From: an uncultured Butyrivibrio sp.
Lineage (GTDB): Bacteria > Bacillota > Clostridia > Lachnospirales > Lachnospiraceae
Assembly: GCF_947169445.1 (NCBI RefSeq)
Contig: NZ_CAMVPU010000039.1
Location: 1-35,810, forward strand
Length of the DNA: 35,810 nucleotides
Reading direction: 5' to 3'
The notes under the pieces are model-generated. The model had not been told where the DNA came from, did not search any database, and was given only the letters and a program-made list of their open reading frames with translations. A program made the translations under genes and the position numbers. Below are positions 8,649 to 16,340 of this stretch, one piece after another. Each line of letters opens with the position of its first letter. Within the stretch, counting starts at the first letter, position 1.

Positions 8649-9605
8649 TTAAATAATTCCACGTCCACGGATCTTCTTACTTGCCCAGTTACAAACAAGA
8701 ACAAGTACACAACCAACAATAGACTTGAACAAACCAACTGCTGTGGTATAACCATAGTCCGGAATGGCTGTAAGGAAGGTCTGACGGTATACATAAGTTG
8801 AAATAACATCGGAAACACCAAATACACGGTTGTTATATAAAACGAATACTGACTCAAACAGATTAAGAACCTTAGCAAGGTTAAGAATCAGCACGATAAT
8901 TACCGTATTCAAAAGTGCAGGTACAGTTACATACCAAATCTTCTGAAGTCTTGAAGCACCATCAATATCAGCTGCTTCATAAAGTTCAGGATTGATTCCT
9001 GAAAGTGTAGCCAGGAAAATAACTGTTCCCCAACCTGTCTCTTTCCAAATATTGATCAGGTAGAAAATTGGTCTCCACAGACTCTGTGAATGAAGGAAAT
9101 CAATACTCTTACTGATAACTCCCCATGACTTCAATGTCTCATTAACGAAACCTGTTGAAGAAGTTGAAAGGAACAACTGGAAAATAGCAGCTACAACTGC
9201 CCATGACATAAAGTGAGGTAAGTAGATAATAGTCTGCAAAGATTTCTTAGCAAACATATTATGCATTTCATTAAGGAAAACTGAAACTAAAACTGATGTA
9301 AATGTTGTAATAAGCAACTTTGTAATTGATATTTGTAGCGTATTTGTAAAGGCTGACCAGAACTCCTTCTTTCCAAACATCGTCTCAAAGTTCTTAAGAC
9401 CAACCCATGTGATGTTTCTCAGCTTATACTCATAGAAGGCATATCTAACACCGAGCATAGGCCAATAATAAATTATGATTACAAAAACTAGTACCGGAAG
9501 AAACATCAAATAGTATCCACGGTTGTTCCAGATACGTGTACCAAGAGGTTTCTGATTGATAGGAGCACCAGTGGATGTAGTAGTAACTTTTTGTTTCTTA
9601 CTCAT
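8649..9605 (-). CDS. Carbohydrate ABC transporter permease (LplB/YteP type)
   Basis: A 318-residue permease, partner of the downstream YtcP-type protein. A basic N-terminal tail is followed by the first membrane segment GYYLMFLPVLVFVIIIYYW, and six membrane segments are apparent. The EAA loop is canonical: LYEAADIDGASRLQKIWYVT then VPALL. GLFKSIVGCVLVLVCNWASKK near the C-terminus is typical of the LplB family. GAGGATGCC precedes the ATG. Its message begins downstream of a stem-loop that follows the binding-protein gene, so it is probably made at a lower level than the binding protein. The likely substrate class is a uronate-containing or acetylated oligosaccharide, from context. Confidence 0.93.
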   Translation of the reverse strand: MSKKQKVTTTSTGAPINQKPLGTRIWNNRGYYLMFLPVLVFVIIIYYWPMLGVRYAFYEYKLRNITWVGLKNFETMFGKKEFWSAFTNTLQISITKLLITTFTSVLVSVFLNEMHNMFAKKSLQTIIYLPHFMSWAVVAAIFQLFLSTSSTGFVNETLKSWGVISKSIDFLHSQSLWRPIFYLINIWKETGWGTVIFLATLSGINPELYEAADIDGASRLQKIWYVTVPALLNTVIIVLILNLAKVLNLFESVFVLYNNRVFGVSDVISTYVYRQTFLTAIPDYGYTTAVGLFKSIVGCVLVLVCNWASKKIRGRGII

Positions 9606-9700
9606 GGCATCCTCTTCCTTTCACAAAATATCGTTGATTGACAAATAAAAATATTCACAATAACATTTTACATTTAATTGTGCATTTTTGCACTGAATTA

Positions 9701-9714
9701 TGTAAATGTTTTCA
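9701..9714 (-). promoter_or_regulatory. Degenerate LacI/CcpA-type operator upstream of the permeases
   Basis: TGTAAATGTTTTCA differs at two positions from the 14-mer TGTAAGCGTTTTCA found upstream of the binding-protein gene. It lies between the stem-loop at 9734-9770 and the permease start. Weak evidence because it is degenerate and no clear promoter surrounds it. Confidence 0.35.
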
Positions 9715-9727
9715 TATTTTTTTTCAT

Positions 9728-9770
9728 AAAAATCCCACCCTCCAAAAGATCTTTTCCCTTGGAGGATGGG
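9728..9770 (-). terminator. Stem-loop between binding-protein and permease genes
   Basis: On the minus strand CCCATCCTCCAA pairs with TTGGAGGGTGGG (one G-U pair) and is followed by ATTTTTATG. It sits 33 bases after the stop at 9804. Such a partial terminator or 3'-stabilising hairpin after the binding-protein gene is common in sugar ABC operons and raises its level relative to the permeases. Confidence 0.8.
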
Positions 9771-9803
9771 AAAAAGTCATTTCAATTCACTATTAAAGCT
9801 AAA

Positions 9804-11501
9804 TTACTGTGCGTTGAGCTCATCAACAATTGCCTGAGCGATATCGCCAAAGTCAGCCTGATACTGAGCAATAGCATCCTCTGCTGACATCTCACCAGCA
9901 ACAACCTGCTTCATAAGTGTTGTCTTCTCTTCTACAAGAGCTGCCTCGTTCTCTGTAAGAGTTGCACAAGAAGCTGCTGCAGGAGCATCAACACAGTTCT
10001 CTGTGAAGAACTTGTTACCCTTCTGAACGAGTTCGTCATTATCAACGTAACCGTTTGTAAGAGGAGCAATTACAAGTACTGCATCGAGGTGGTTCTTCTT
10101 CCAGATTGTGTTAGGGTCGTTAGGTGACTGCTTAAGGTGGAACTCACCATCAGCGTACTCATAATCCTTCTTCTTCTCAGGATCGTCAGCGTTTGTTGAG
10201 AATGATTCAGCCTTTACTGACCAGTGAACATCCTCAGCACCATATGTCCAAAGTGTCTGTACTCTGTCGCCATCAAGCATTGTCTCAAGGAGTGCATCGA
10301 AGATAGCCTGCTCACGAGCTGAGTTGCCATCCTGATCATCTGTGATTACCCATACAGGAGCTTCTCTGTTGAGGTAGCCGCCCCATGTATCCTTGATCTC
10401 CTGGATAGGAGCAAGCTGAACGAGTCTGTCGTCACCGAGATCATTATCAACTTCCTGCTTCTCCATGTTTGTTGTAAGTGTTCTAAGCCATGTACCAGCC
10501 CAGTATGTGAATACACCTTCTGATGTTGTCTGGTCGTTTGAGAAGAACTTCTCACGAGCCTGCTTTGTTCCAGCATCCTCTGTATCAGGATCGATTACAC
10601 CATCAGCAACACCCTGTGCAAGTCTTGTAAGAGCGTCTACTGTAGCCTGCTCCTGGAAACCATCTACCCATACGCCGTCCTTCTGATAGAATGAAGGATA
10701 TGCGCCCTGCCAAAACTCAGGCATGTAGTTGATGTATGGAGCCTCATCAAGCTTACCATAGCCAGCAGCGATAACACCGTATGTACCAGCTGATCCGTTT
10801 CCATCAGGATCGTTCTCTGTGAATGCCTTAAGCATTGCATAGTAGTCATCAAAAGTCTTGATATCTTCAGCCTTCATTCCTACTGCATCAAGCCAAGACT
10901 GCTTAACATATGTAACACATCCGTTACCATATGTAGGAGCAAATCCATAAAGGTGACCATCGCCGTCCTTCATGTTCTCGTTGATTGAAGGAAGTGTGAT
11001 TCTTGACTGGAACTCAGCGTTTGCATAAGCATCTGCCATATCCCAAAGAAGGCCTGTTGTCTGATACTGTCTAAGCATTGTAGCGCTCATGATAAGAGCA
11101 TCTGGATAATCAGCATCACCAGGTGTACCTGTTGTAAGAAGACGAGATACTGTGCCTGAGTAATCTGAGTGATCGAGCTGGTTGATGTTGAGCTTGATTG
11201 AATGTCCAAGCTTCTCAGATACAGCCTGCTCCCACTGCTCAATGAACTCAGCCTGTCCGCTCTCTACTGTAGCTGTAAGTGTACCATCAACTACGATGTT
11301 AAGAGTTTCAAGAGTGAAATCCTCAGCTGCTGCTGTCTCTGTTGTTGTTGCTGTTGAATCAGAAGCCTGATTCTCAGTAGCTGTTGCATTGCCTGTTGTC
11401 TCTGTTGTCTCTGTTGTTGTGTCAGCAGATGTTGATCCACAAGCTGCAAGAGAAGCTACCATTGCTGTTGAAAGAAGTAATGATAAAACTTTCTTTTTCA
11501 T
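9804..11501 (-). CDS. Extracellular solute-binding lipoprotein of a sugar ABC transporter (LplA type)
   Basis: A lipoprotein of about 565 residues that binds the transported oligosaccharide at the cell surface. The N-terminus is a lipoprotein signal: MKKKVLSLLLSTAMVASLAACGS, with lipobox LAAC. A Thr/Glu-rich linker follows (about residues 23-60), then a large type-1 family solute-binding fold of the LplA/YtcQ kind. The start is set at the ATG at 11501 because GGGAGGA lies just upstream; an in-frame ATG at 11519 overlaps that ribosome site and is unlikely. Two permeases follow downstream. A promoter with LacI-type operators lies directly upstream. Substrate by context: uronate-bearing hemicellulose or pectin fragments. 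Confidence 0.93.
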   Translation of the reverse strand: MKKKVLSLLLSTAMVASLAACGSTSADTTTETTETTGNATATENQASDSTATTTETAAAEDFTLETLNIVVDGTLTATVESGQAEFIEQWEQAVSEKLGHSIKLNINQLDHSDYSGTVSRLLTTGTPGDADYPDALIMSATMLRQYQTTGLLWDMADAYANAEFQSRITLPSINENMKDGDGHLYGFAPTYGNGCVTYVKQSWLDAVGMKAEDIKTFDDYYAMLKAFTENDPDGNGSAGTYGVIAAGYGKLDEAPYINYMPEFWQGAYPSFYQKDGVWVDGFQEQATVDALTRLAQGVADGVIDPDTEDAGTKQAREKFFSNDQTTSEGVFTYWAGTWLRTLTTNMEKQEVDNDLGDDRLVQLAPIQEIKDTWGGYLNREAPVWVITDDQDGNSAREQAIFDALLETMLDGDRVQTLWTYGAEDVHWSVKAESFSTNADDPEKKKDYEYADGEFHLKQSPNDPNTIWKKNHLDAVLVIAPLTNGYVDNDELVQKGNKFFTENCVDAPAAASCATLTENEAALVEEKTTLMKQVVAGEMSAEDAIAQYQADFGDIAQAIVDELNAQ

Positions 11502-11540
11502 TAAATTTGTTCCTCCCATGTGAAAGTTTGAAAATTAAAA

Positions 11541-11554
11541 TGTAAGCGTTTTCA
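11541..11554 (-). promoter_or_regulatory. LacI-family/cre operator at the binding-protein promoter
   Basis: TGTAAGCGTTTTCA fits the LacI-family/CcpA operator pattern. It lies about 9-22 bases downstream of the predicted transcription start, where a repressor would block the promoter at 11570-11598. The nearby LacI-type gene at 15176 is the likely regulator; CcpA is an alternative because its site has the same consensus. Confidence 0.75.
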
Positions 11555-11569
11555 CTTGCTTATGTACGT

Positions 11570-11598
11570 ACTTTACCATGTATTTAAATCCTTTGCAA
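11570..11598 (-). promoter_or_regulatory. Promoter of the binding-protein operon
   Basis: Read on the minus strand: -35 TTGCAA (11598-11593), 17-base spacer, -10 TAAAGT (11575-11570). The operator at 11541-11554 follows immediately. Confidence 0.55.
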
Positions 11599-11668
11599 GC
11601 ATGAATTTTGTAAGATTTGTAACAAAGTTGTTCACTTTTTTCGGGAAGTGCCGTTTTTACTGCATTTC

Positions 11669-11682
11669 CGTAAGTGCTTACA
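11669..11682. promoter_or_regulatory. Second palindromic operator-like site upstream of the binding-protein gene
   Basis: CGTAAGTGCTTACA is a near-perfect palindrome related to the TGTAAGCG-type operators. It lies 128 bases upstream of the first one. A weaker half-site ending in TTGCTTACA occurs at about 11838-11851. Multiple sites would allow repression by looping; inference. Confidence 0.45.
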
Positions 11683-11779
11683 TGTAAAAAATTACAAGAA
11701 ATTTTTTAACAAATTTTGAACAGAGCGAAAACGGCATGTGATTTTATACAACATTATGTCCTATGTAACCGGTTGTTAA

Positions 11780-11796
11780 TTGTACATTTTGTACAA
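11780..11796. repeat. 17-bp perfect dyad of a different type
   Basis: TTGTACA-TTT-TGTACAA is a perfect 7-3-7 dyad in the 460-base gap between uxaA and the binding-protein gene. It does not resemble the LacI-type sites here and may bind another regulator. Confidence 0.45.
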
Positions 11797-11865
11797 CGAG
11801 TGTTTTGTCATTAGTCACTCATTGCTAACCACATTTCATATATTGCTTACATTTTTAATTCACAT

Positions 11866-11933
11866 AGCCAAAGGGGACGGTTTTTGTTGGCTTATTACGT
11901 GTAATAAGCCAACAAAAACCGTCCCCTTTGGCT
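11866..11933. repeat. 68-bp perfect palindrome downstream of uxaA
   Basis: Two 33-base arms (11866-11898 and 11901-11933) are perfectly complementary around a 2-base GT centre. Each arm carries AAAGGGGACGG and TTTTTGTTGGCTTATTAC. It lies 28 bases past the uxaA stop. No T-run follows on either strand, so it is not a textbook terminator, although the RNA stem would be extremely stable. Confidence 0.9.
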
Positions 11934-11961
11934 GACCCTTGGCTGAAAGGTATCTCTATGT

Positions 11962-13464
11962 TTAGAGTGTTACGCCTCTCTTCCATATTGCCATATCATG
12001 GAAGCCAGCTTCTTCGCTCTTTAATTTCTCTCCGGAAGCCGTTCTGAGTATCTTATCAAACAGCTCATCGGTTAGTTCATCAAAAGTCTTTCCTTCTAAG
12101 ATCTGACCGGCTCTGAAATCGATCCAATTGCTCTTTTTATCTGCAATGGTATTGTTGCTGGCAATCTTCATAGTAGGTACAGGACACGCAAATGGTGTTC
12201 CTCTTCCGGTTGTAAATAGTACAATCTGTGCTCCGGCTGATGCAAGAGCTGTGGCTGCGCACAAGTCATTTCCAGGAGCGCAAAGAAGATTAAGACCGCA
12301 AGTATCCGTTCTCTCTCCATATTCCAGAACGTTCATTACCGGATAATCTCCGGATTTCTGAGTGCATCCCAAAGATTTATCCTCAAGAGTAGTAATACCG
12401 CCAGCCTTATTGCCAGGTGAAGGATTCTCGTAAATCGGTTCTCCCTGTTTGGTAAAATACTCCTTGAAGCCATTTATCATGTTCACAGTATCATTAAATG
12501 TAGCCTCATCCTTACATCTATTCATAAGAATAGTTTCTGCTCCGAACATTTCAGGAACCTCAGTAAGTATTGATGTTCCGCCATATTCAACAATCCTGTC
12601 GGAAATTCTTCCTACTAGCGGATTAGCTGTGATTCCGGAAAAGCCGTCGCTACCGCCACACTTAAGGCCAATCACCAGCTTAGAACAATCAACATTTTCT
12701 CTTTCATCCGCACTAGCAACATCAATTATTTCTTTTAAAAGATTAAGTCCATCTTCCATCTCATCATCAGATTTCTGGCTAACAAGGAACTTAACTCTGG
12801 ACTCATCAACATCACCAATATACGGCTTTAAAACATCAATATTACTGTTTTCACAGCCAAGGCCAAGAACAAGAACACCACCTGCATTAGGATGATTGAT
12901 AAGATCTGCAAGAATAGTTCTTGTATGCTCCTGATCATCTCCGGTCTGAGAGCATCCGTAATTATGTGTAAATGCAACTACTTCATCAACGCTTCCTTTT
13001 ACATATTTATTGGCCTCTTTTGCAAGCGCTGTAGCAATATTATTAACACAGCCAACTGTTGGGATTATCCATACTTCATTTCTGATTCCAACCTTGCCAT
13101 TAGATCTTACAAAGCCTTTGAAAGTGCCCTTTTTGCTGCCCATTGCAGAAATTTTCCTGGCGATATCGTCATTATCAGGCTCGTATTTATACTCAAGAAT
13201 TCCTTCCAGATTGGTCTTGATATCATGGGTGTGCACCCATCTTCCTATGCTGATATCCTCAGTAGCATGACCAATGGCATATCCGTACTTAACTACATTA
13301 TCATTAGTAGAAAGATCTCTGATCGCCATTTTATGTCCTGCAGGAATTTCTTCTTTTGAAACAATTTCTCTTCCATCGGAAAGTGTTATTTTCTCGCCTT
13401 CTTTCAGTGTTTCAAGGCATACAACAACATTATCCTCCGGATGGATTTGTAAAAATCTGCTCAT
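11962..13464 (-). CDS. uxaA: Altronate dehydratase
   Basis: A 500-residue enzyme that dehydrates D-altronate to 2-keto-3-deoxygluconate, the third step of galacturonate catabolism, in the cytosol. The N-terminal SAF-type region (about 1-90) ends in GRWVHTHDIKTNLEG. The long UxaA core starts at FKGFVRSNGKVGIRNEVWIIPTVGCV. Conserved family signatures include FTHNYGCSQTGDDQEHT, GLGCENSNI, GLKCGGSDGFSGITANP and CAPGNDLCAATALASAGAQ. The Cys residues in these are expected metal ligands. Length is normal. GGGGTAGG precedes the ATG. It diverges from uxaC across a regulatory region with a strong promoter and an operator. A galactarate or altronate dehydratase paralogue cannot be fully excluded, but uxaC next door favours altronate. 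Confidence 0.95.
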   Translation of the reverse strand: MSRFLQIHPEDNVVVCLETLKEGEKITLSDGREIVSKEEIPAGHKMAIRDLSTNDNVVKYGYAIGHATEDISIGRWVHTHDIKTNLEGILEYKYEPDNDDIARKISAMGSKKGTFKGFVRSNGKVGIRNEVWIIPTVGCVNNIATALAKEANKYVKGSVDEVVAFTHNYGCSQTGDDQEHTRTILADLINHPNAGGVLVLGLGCENSNIDVLKPYIGDVDESRVKFLVSQKSDDEMEDGLNLLKEIIDVASADERENVDCSKLVIGLKCGGSDGFSGITANPLVGRISDRIVEYGGTSILTEVPEMFGAETILMNRCKDEATFNDTVNMINGFKEYFTKQGEPIYENPSPGNKAGGITTLEDKSLGCTQKSGDYPVMNVLEYGERTDTCGLNLLCAPGNDLCAATALASAGAQIVLFTTGRGTPFACPVPTMKIASNNTIADKKSNWIDFRAGQILEGKTFDELTDELFDKILRTASGEKLKSEEAGFHDMAIWKRGVTL

Positions 13465-13496
13465 ATAACCTACCCCTTTATCTCATATTTGCTAGA

Positions 13497-13510
13497 TGTA
13501 AGCGTTTACA
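13497..13510 (-). promoter_or_regulatory. LacI-family operator at the uxaA start site
   Basis: TGTAAGCGTTTACA, almost a perfect palindrome, covers the predicted transcription start of uxaA. Repression by the LacI-type protein encoded at 15176 is the simplest reading. Confidence 0.8.
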
Positions 13511-13516
13511 GTTTTA

Positions 13517-13545
13517 ACTATATTATCATAGAACCCACTAGTCAA
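13517..13545 (-). promoter_or_regulatory. Promoter of uxaA
   Basis: Read on the minus strand: -35 TTGACT (13545-13540), 17-base spacer, -10 TATAGT (13522-13517). A near-consensus housekeeping promoter. Confidence 0.8.
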
Positions 13546-13614
13546 TAAATTTTTGCAAAGCCAGTAAAACTCTACATATCGAAGAATTAAATTTTTAGTT
13601 TAACGTTTTTTCTA

Positions 13615-13643
13615 TTGTATTTAAATTCTTCGTCTTGTATAAT
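13615..13643 (+). promoter_or_regulatory. Promoter of uxaC-lacI
   Basis: Perfect -10 TATAAT at 13638-13643, with a weaker -35 TTGTAT at 13615-13620 and a 17-base spacer. Confidence 0.6.
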
Positions 13644-13660
13644 ACAGTTGAAAATTTCTA

Positions 13661-13674
13661 TGAAAATGCTTACA
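13661..13674 (+). promoter_or_regulatory. LacI-family operator downstream of the uxaC promoter
   Basis: TGAAAATGCTTACA is the reverse form of TGTAAGCATTTTCA, one of the same 14-mer family as the sites at 11541 and 13497. It lies just past the predicted start of the uxaC transcript. Confidence 0.7.
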
Positions 13675-13750
13675 TATTTTTTACATTTTGTATGTTTTGT
13701 TTCACTTGCTAAGAAAACATAATAATATCTTTTTTGTGGAGGTAAATGGG

Positions 13751-15169
13751 ATGAAGAAGTTTATGGATGAAGATTTCCTGTTACAGAGCGAACCAGCCAG
13801 GAAGCTTTATCACGATTATGCAGAGAATATGCCTATTCTTGACTATCACTGCCATATCAGCCCCAAGGAAATAGCTGAGGACCGTCATTTCGACACAATT
13901 ACTCAGGTATGGCTTGGCGGAGATCATTATAAGTGGCGTCTCATGCGTGCATTTGGTTTAGACGAGAAATACATGACAGGCGATGCTTCTGACAAAGAAA
14001 AATTCCTTATGTTTGCCAAGTGTCTTGGCAAGGCTGTAGGTAATCCATTATATCACTGGGCTCACCTGGAGCTTCGCAAATACTTCGGATATGAGGGTGT
14101 TCTCAACGAAAAGACTGCTGAAGAAGTATATGATCTTTGCAACAAGGTTCTGCAGTCTCCAGACATGAGTGTTCGTAAGCTTATCAAGATGAGTAATGTT
14201 ACTCTTATCTGCACAACAGATGATCCTGTTGATACACTTGAATGGCATGACAAGATTAAGGCTGATACATCTTTTGATGTAAAGGTTCTTCCTGCATGGC
14301 GTCCAGACAAGGCTAAGAATATTTCCAAGCCTGATTTTGTTTCTTACATAAACATATTATCAGAAGTAAGCGGAGTTAAGATTGATTCTTTCAGTTCATT
14401 AAAGGATGCTCTAAGAAACAGACTTGATTTCTTTGCATCAAAGGGCTGCAACGTTACAGATCATGCTCTTGAATATGTTATGTACCGCCCTGCTTCTTCT
14501 GAAGAAATCGAGAAAATCTTTGCAAAGAGACTCGCAGGAGAAACTCTTACATACGAAGAAGACCTCAAGTACCAGACAGCATTTATGTTATTTGAAGGCG
14601 AAGAAATCGCTAAGAGAGACTGGGTTATGCAGCTCCATTTCGGATGCAAGCGTGATAACAATACCCCAATGTATGAAAAGCTTGGTCCTGATACCGGATT
14701 TGATACTATTGATGCATATTATCCAATGGGCGAGCTTGCAGATTTTCTCAATGCTCTTCATTCAAAGAACAGCCTGCCTAAGACTATTCTTTACAGCCTT
14801 AACCCTAATGACAACAAGATCATCAATACTACTCTTAATGCATTTAATGAAGGTCCTGTTGTTGCTAAGATTCAGCAGGGAAGCGCTTGGTGGTTCAATG
14901 ATACCAAACTTGGCATGGAACAGCAGCTTGCATGTGTTGCAGAATCCGGAAATCTTTCAGGTTTCGTTGGAATGCTGACTGATTCCAGAAGCTTCACTTC
15001 TTACACAAGACATGATTATTTCCGCAGAATATTGTGTAACTATCTCGGTTCATTGGTTGAAAATGGTGAGTATCCTGAAGAGGATCTTGATATTTTAGGA
15101 GAAATTGCTGCAGATATTTCCTACAATAATGCTGTAAGATATTTCAAATTTCCTTTAGAAACGAGATAA
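13751..15169 (+). CDS. uxaC: Uronate isomerase (glucuronate/galacturonate isomerase)
   Basis: A 472-residue amidohydrolase-fold enzyme that interconverts D-glucuronate with D-fructuronate and D-galacturonate with D-tagaturonate in the cytosol. Signatures: MPILDYHCHISPKEIAEDRHF near the N-terminus (metal-site His-x-His), TTDDPVDTLEWH, MQLHFGCKRDNNTPMYEKLG and GMLTDSRSFTSYTRHDYFRR near the C-terminus. Length is normal for the family. The ATG at 13751 is chosen because GGAGG lies 8 bases before it; the reading frame is open further upstream to 13688 but that start has no ribosome site. The regulator gene follows after 6 bases, so the two are co-transcribed. Codon choice looks like that of a well-expressed gene. 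Confidence 0.97.
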   Translation: MKKFMDEDFLLQSEPARKLYHDYAENMPILDYHCHISPKEIAEDRHFDTITQVWLGGDHYKWRLMRAFGLDEKYMTGDASDKEKFLMFAKCLGKAVGNPLYHWAHLELRKYFGYEGVLNEKTAEEVYDLCNKVLQSPDMSVRKLIKMSNVTLICTTDDPVDTLEWHDKIKADTSFDVKVLPAWRPDKAKNISKPDFVSYINILSEVSGVKIDSFSSLKDALRNRLDFFASKGCNVTDHALEYVMYRPASSEEIEKIFAKRLAGETLTYEEDLKYQTAFMLFEGEEIAKRDWVMQLHFGCKRDNNTPMYEKLGPDTGFDTIDAYYPMGELADFLNALHSKNSLPKTILYSLNPNDNKIINTTLNAFNEGPVVAKIQQGSAWWFNDTKLGMEQQLACVAESGNLSGFVGMLTDSRSFTSYTRHDYFRRILCNYLGSLVENGEYPEEDLDILGEIAADISYNNAVRYFKFPLETR

Positions 15170-15175
15170 AACGAT

Positions 15176-16198
15176 ATGAGCAACCAGATGACAATTTATG
15201 ATATATCCAAAAAAGCTGGCGTATCAATTGCAACAGTTTCAAGAGTATTAAATGGCAGTACTAATGTTAAGCCAAGAACCCGTAAAAAGGTTATGGATAT
15301 TATTGAGCAATACGGCTACAAGCCCAATGCTTTTGCCAGAGGACTTGGTCTTAACTCTATGAAAACCATTGGTATTCTTTGTGCTGATGCCTCCGATTTG
15401 TATCTGGCGAAAGCTATTTACTTTATTGAACAGAACTTAAGAGAAAATGGCTATCACTCTGTACTTTGTTGTACAGGTTACGAAATGGATGCCAGGAAAG
15501 ATTCTCTGAATCTTCTCCTATCACAGCACGTTGACAGCGTTGTAATGGTCGGATCAAATTTCATCATGAATAATGCTGAAGATAACCAATATGTTAAAGA
15601 TGCTGCCGCTTCTGTCCCGATCATGCTTTTAAATGCTGATTTTGACTGTCCTAATGTTTACTGCACTCTCTGTGACGATTATAAGGCGACACAGGATGCT
15701 ACAGAAAAAATGTTAGATGCAGGACTTAAGAATATACTATATTTATACAACAGTAATTCTTATTCAGGATTAAAAAAGCTTGCCGGTTTTCAGAATGCTC
15801 TCCTGACTCACGACATTCCATTGAAGAAAGAAATGCAGCAATGCTTCAAGGGAAGTCATGAAGATATCGATGGCGTTAAAAACTTTGTTGAGAACATCTA
15901 CAAAAAAGGAATCAAATTCGATGGTATAGTTACCAGTGATGATTTCCTTGCTGTTGGAGCAATGAATTTTGCCAGGGCTAATAACATAAATGTACCAAAT
16001 GATCTTCAGATTATTGGTTACAACAATTCAATTCTTACATTATGTTCTGAGCCGGTTATTTCTTCTGTTGACAACAGGCTTGAAGATATGTGTACCCAGC
16101 TTGTAAAAACACTTATTGGAACACTCTCTTCAAATGAGATGCCTCAGAAAACTATTTTTTCAGGTGAACTTATTAAGCGAGGTTCAACTTCATTTTAA
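15176..16198 (+). CDS. LacI-family transcriptional regulator
   Basis: A 340-residue repressor. The N-terminal helix-turn-helix is classical: MTIYDISKKAGVSIATVSRVLNG, followed by the hinge KPNAFARGLGLNSMKTIGIL. The rest is a periplasmic-binding-like sensor domain with the late motif GYNNSILTLCSEPVISSVDN. It is translated 6 bases after uxaC. The matching LacI-type 14-mers upstream of uxaA, uxaC and the binding-protein gene make this the likely local repressor. The inducer is probably a uronate or its keto form; inference. Confidence 0.95.
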   Translation: MSNQMTIYDISKKAGVSIATVSRVLNGSTNVKPRTRKKVMDIIEQYGYKPNAFARGLGLNSMKTIGILCADASDLYLAKAIYFIEQNLRENGYHSVLCCTGYEMDARKDSLNLLLSQHVDSVVMVGSNFIMNNAEDNQYVKDAAASVPIMLLNADFDCPNVYCTLCDDYKATQDATEKMLDAGLKNILYLYNSNSYSGLKKLAGFQNALLTHDIPLKKEMQQCFKGSHEDIDGVKNFVENIYKKGIKFDGIVTSDDFLAVGAMNFARANNINVPNDLQIIGYNNSILTLCSEPVISSVDNRLEDMCTQLVKTLIGTLSSNEMPQKTIFSGELIKRGSTSF

Positions 16199-16204
16199 AA
16201 ACAC

Positions 16205-16252
16205 AAAAGAGGATTTATGAATGATAATCATCATCGTAAATCCTCTTTTTCT
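16205..16252. terminator. Bidirectional terminator between lacI and the GH9 gene
   Basis: AAAAGAGGATTTA (16205-16217) pairs perfectly with TAAATCCTCTTTT (16237-16249), and the T-run extends beyond on the plus strand. It ends the uxaC-lacI transcript and can end the convergent GH9 transcript. Confidence 0.9.
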
Positions 16253-16310
16253 ATATCTTTATCTTTTTATATCTTTTTCTTTATCTTTCTTCTAATTCTT
16301 TATTTTCTAC
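16241..16310. repeat. Pyrimidine-rich low-complexity tract
   Basis: About 70 bases of near-pure T/C with an A every few bases, built on repeats of TATCTTT and ATCTTTTT. It lies between the terminator and the GH9 stop. It may be slippage-prone; no function is visible. Confidence 0.6.
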
Positions 16311-16340
16311 AATTCCCTAATTAGCAATTTTACCGTAGCA

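Noticed and set aside
11498..11519. Upstream ATG at 11519 as start of the binding-protein gene
   Set aside because: The codons after it contain the ribosome binding site GGGAGGA for the ATG at 11501, which begins a standard lipoprotein signal.
14424..14978. 184-residue plus-strand frame inside uxaC
   Set aside because: Out-of-frame shadow; the uxaC frame is intact and full length.
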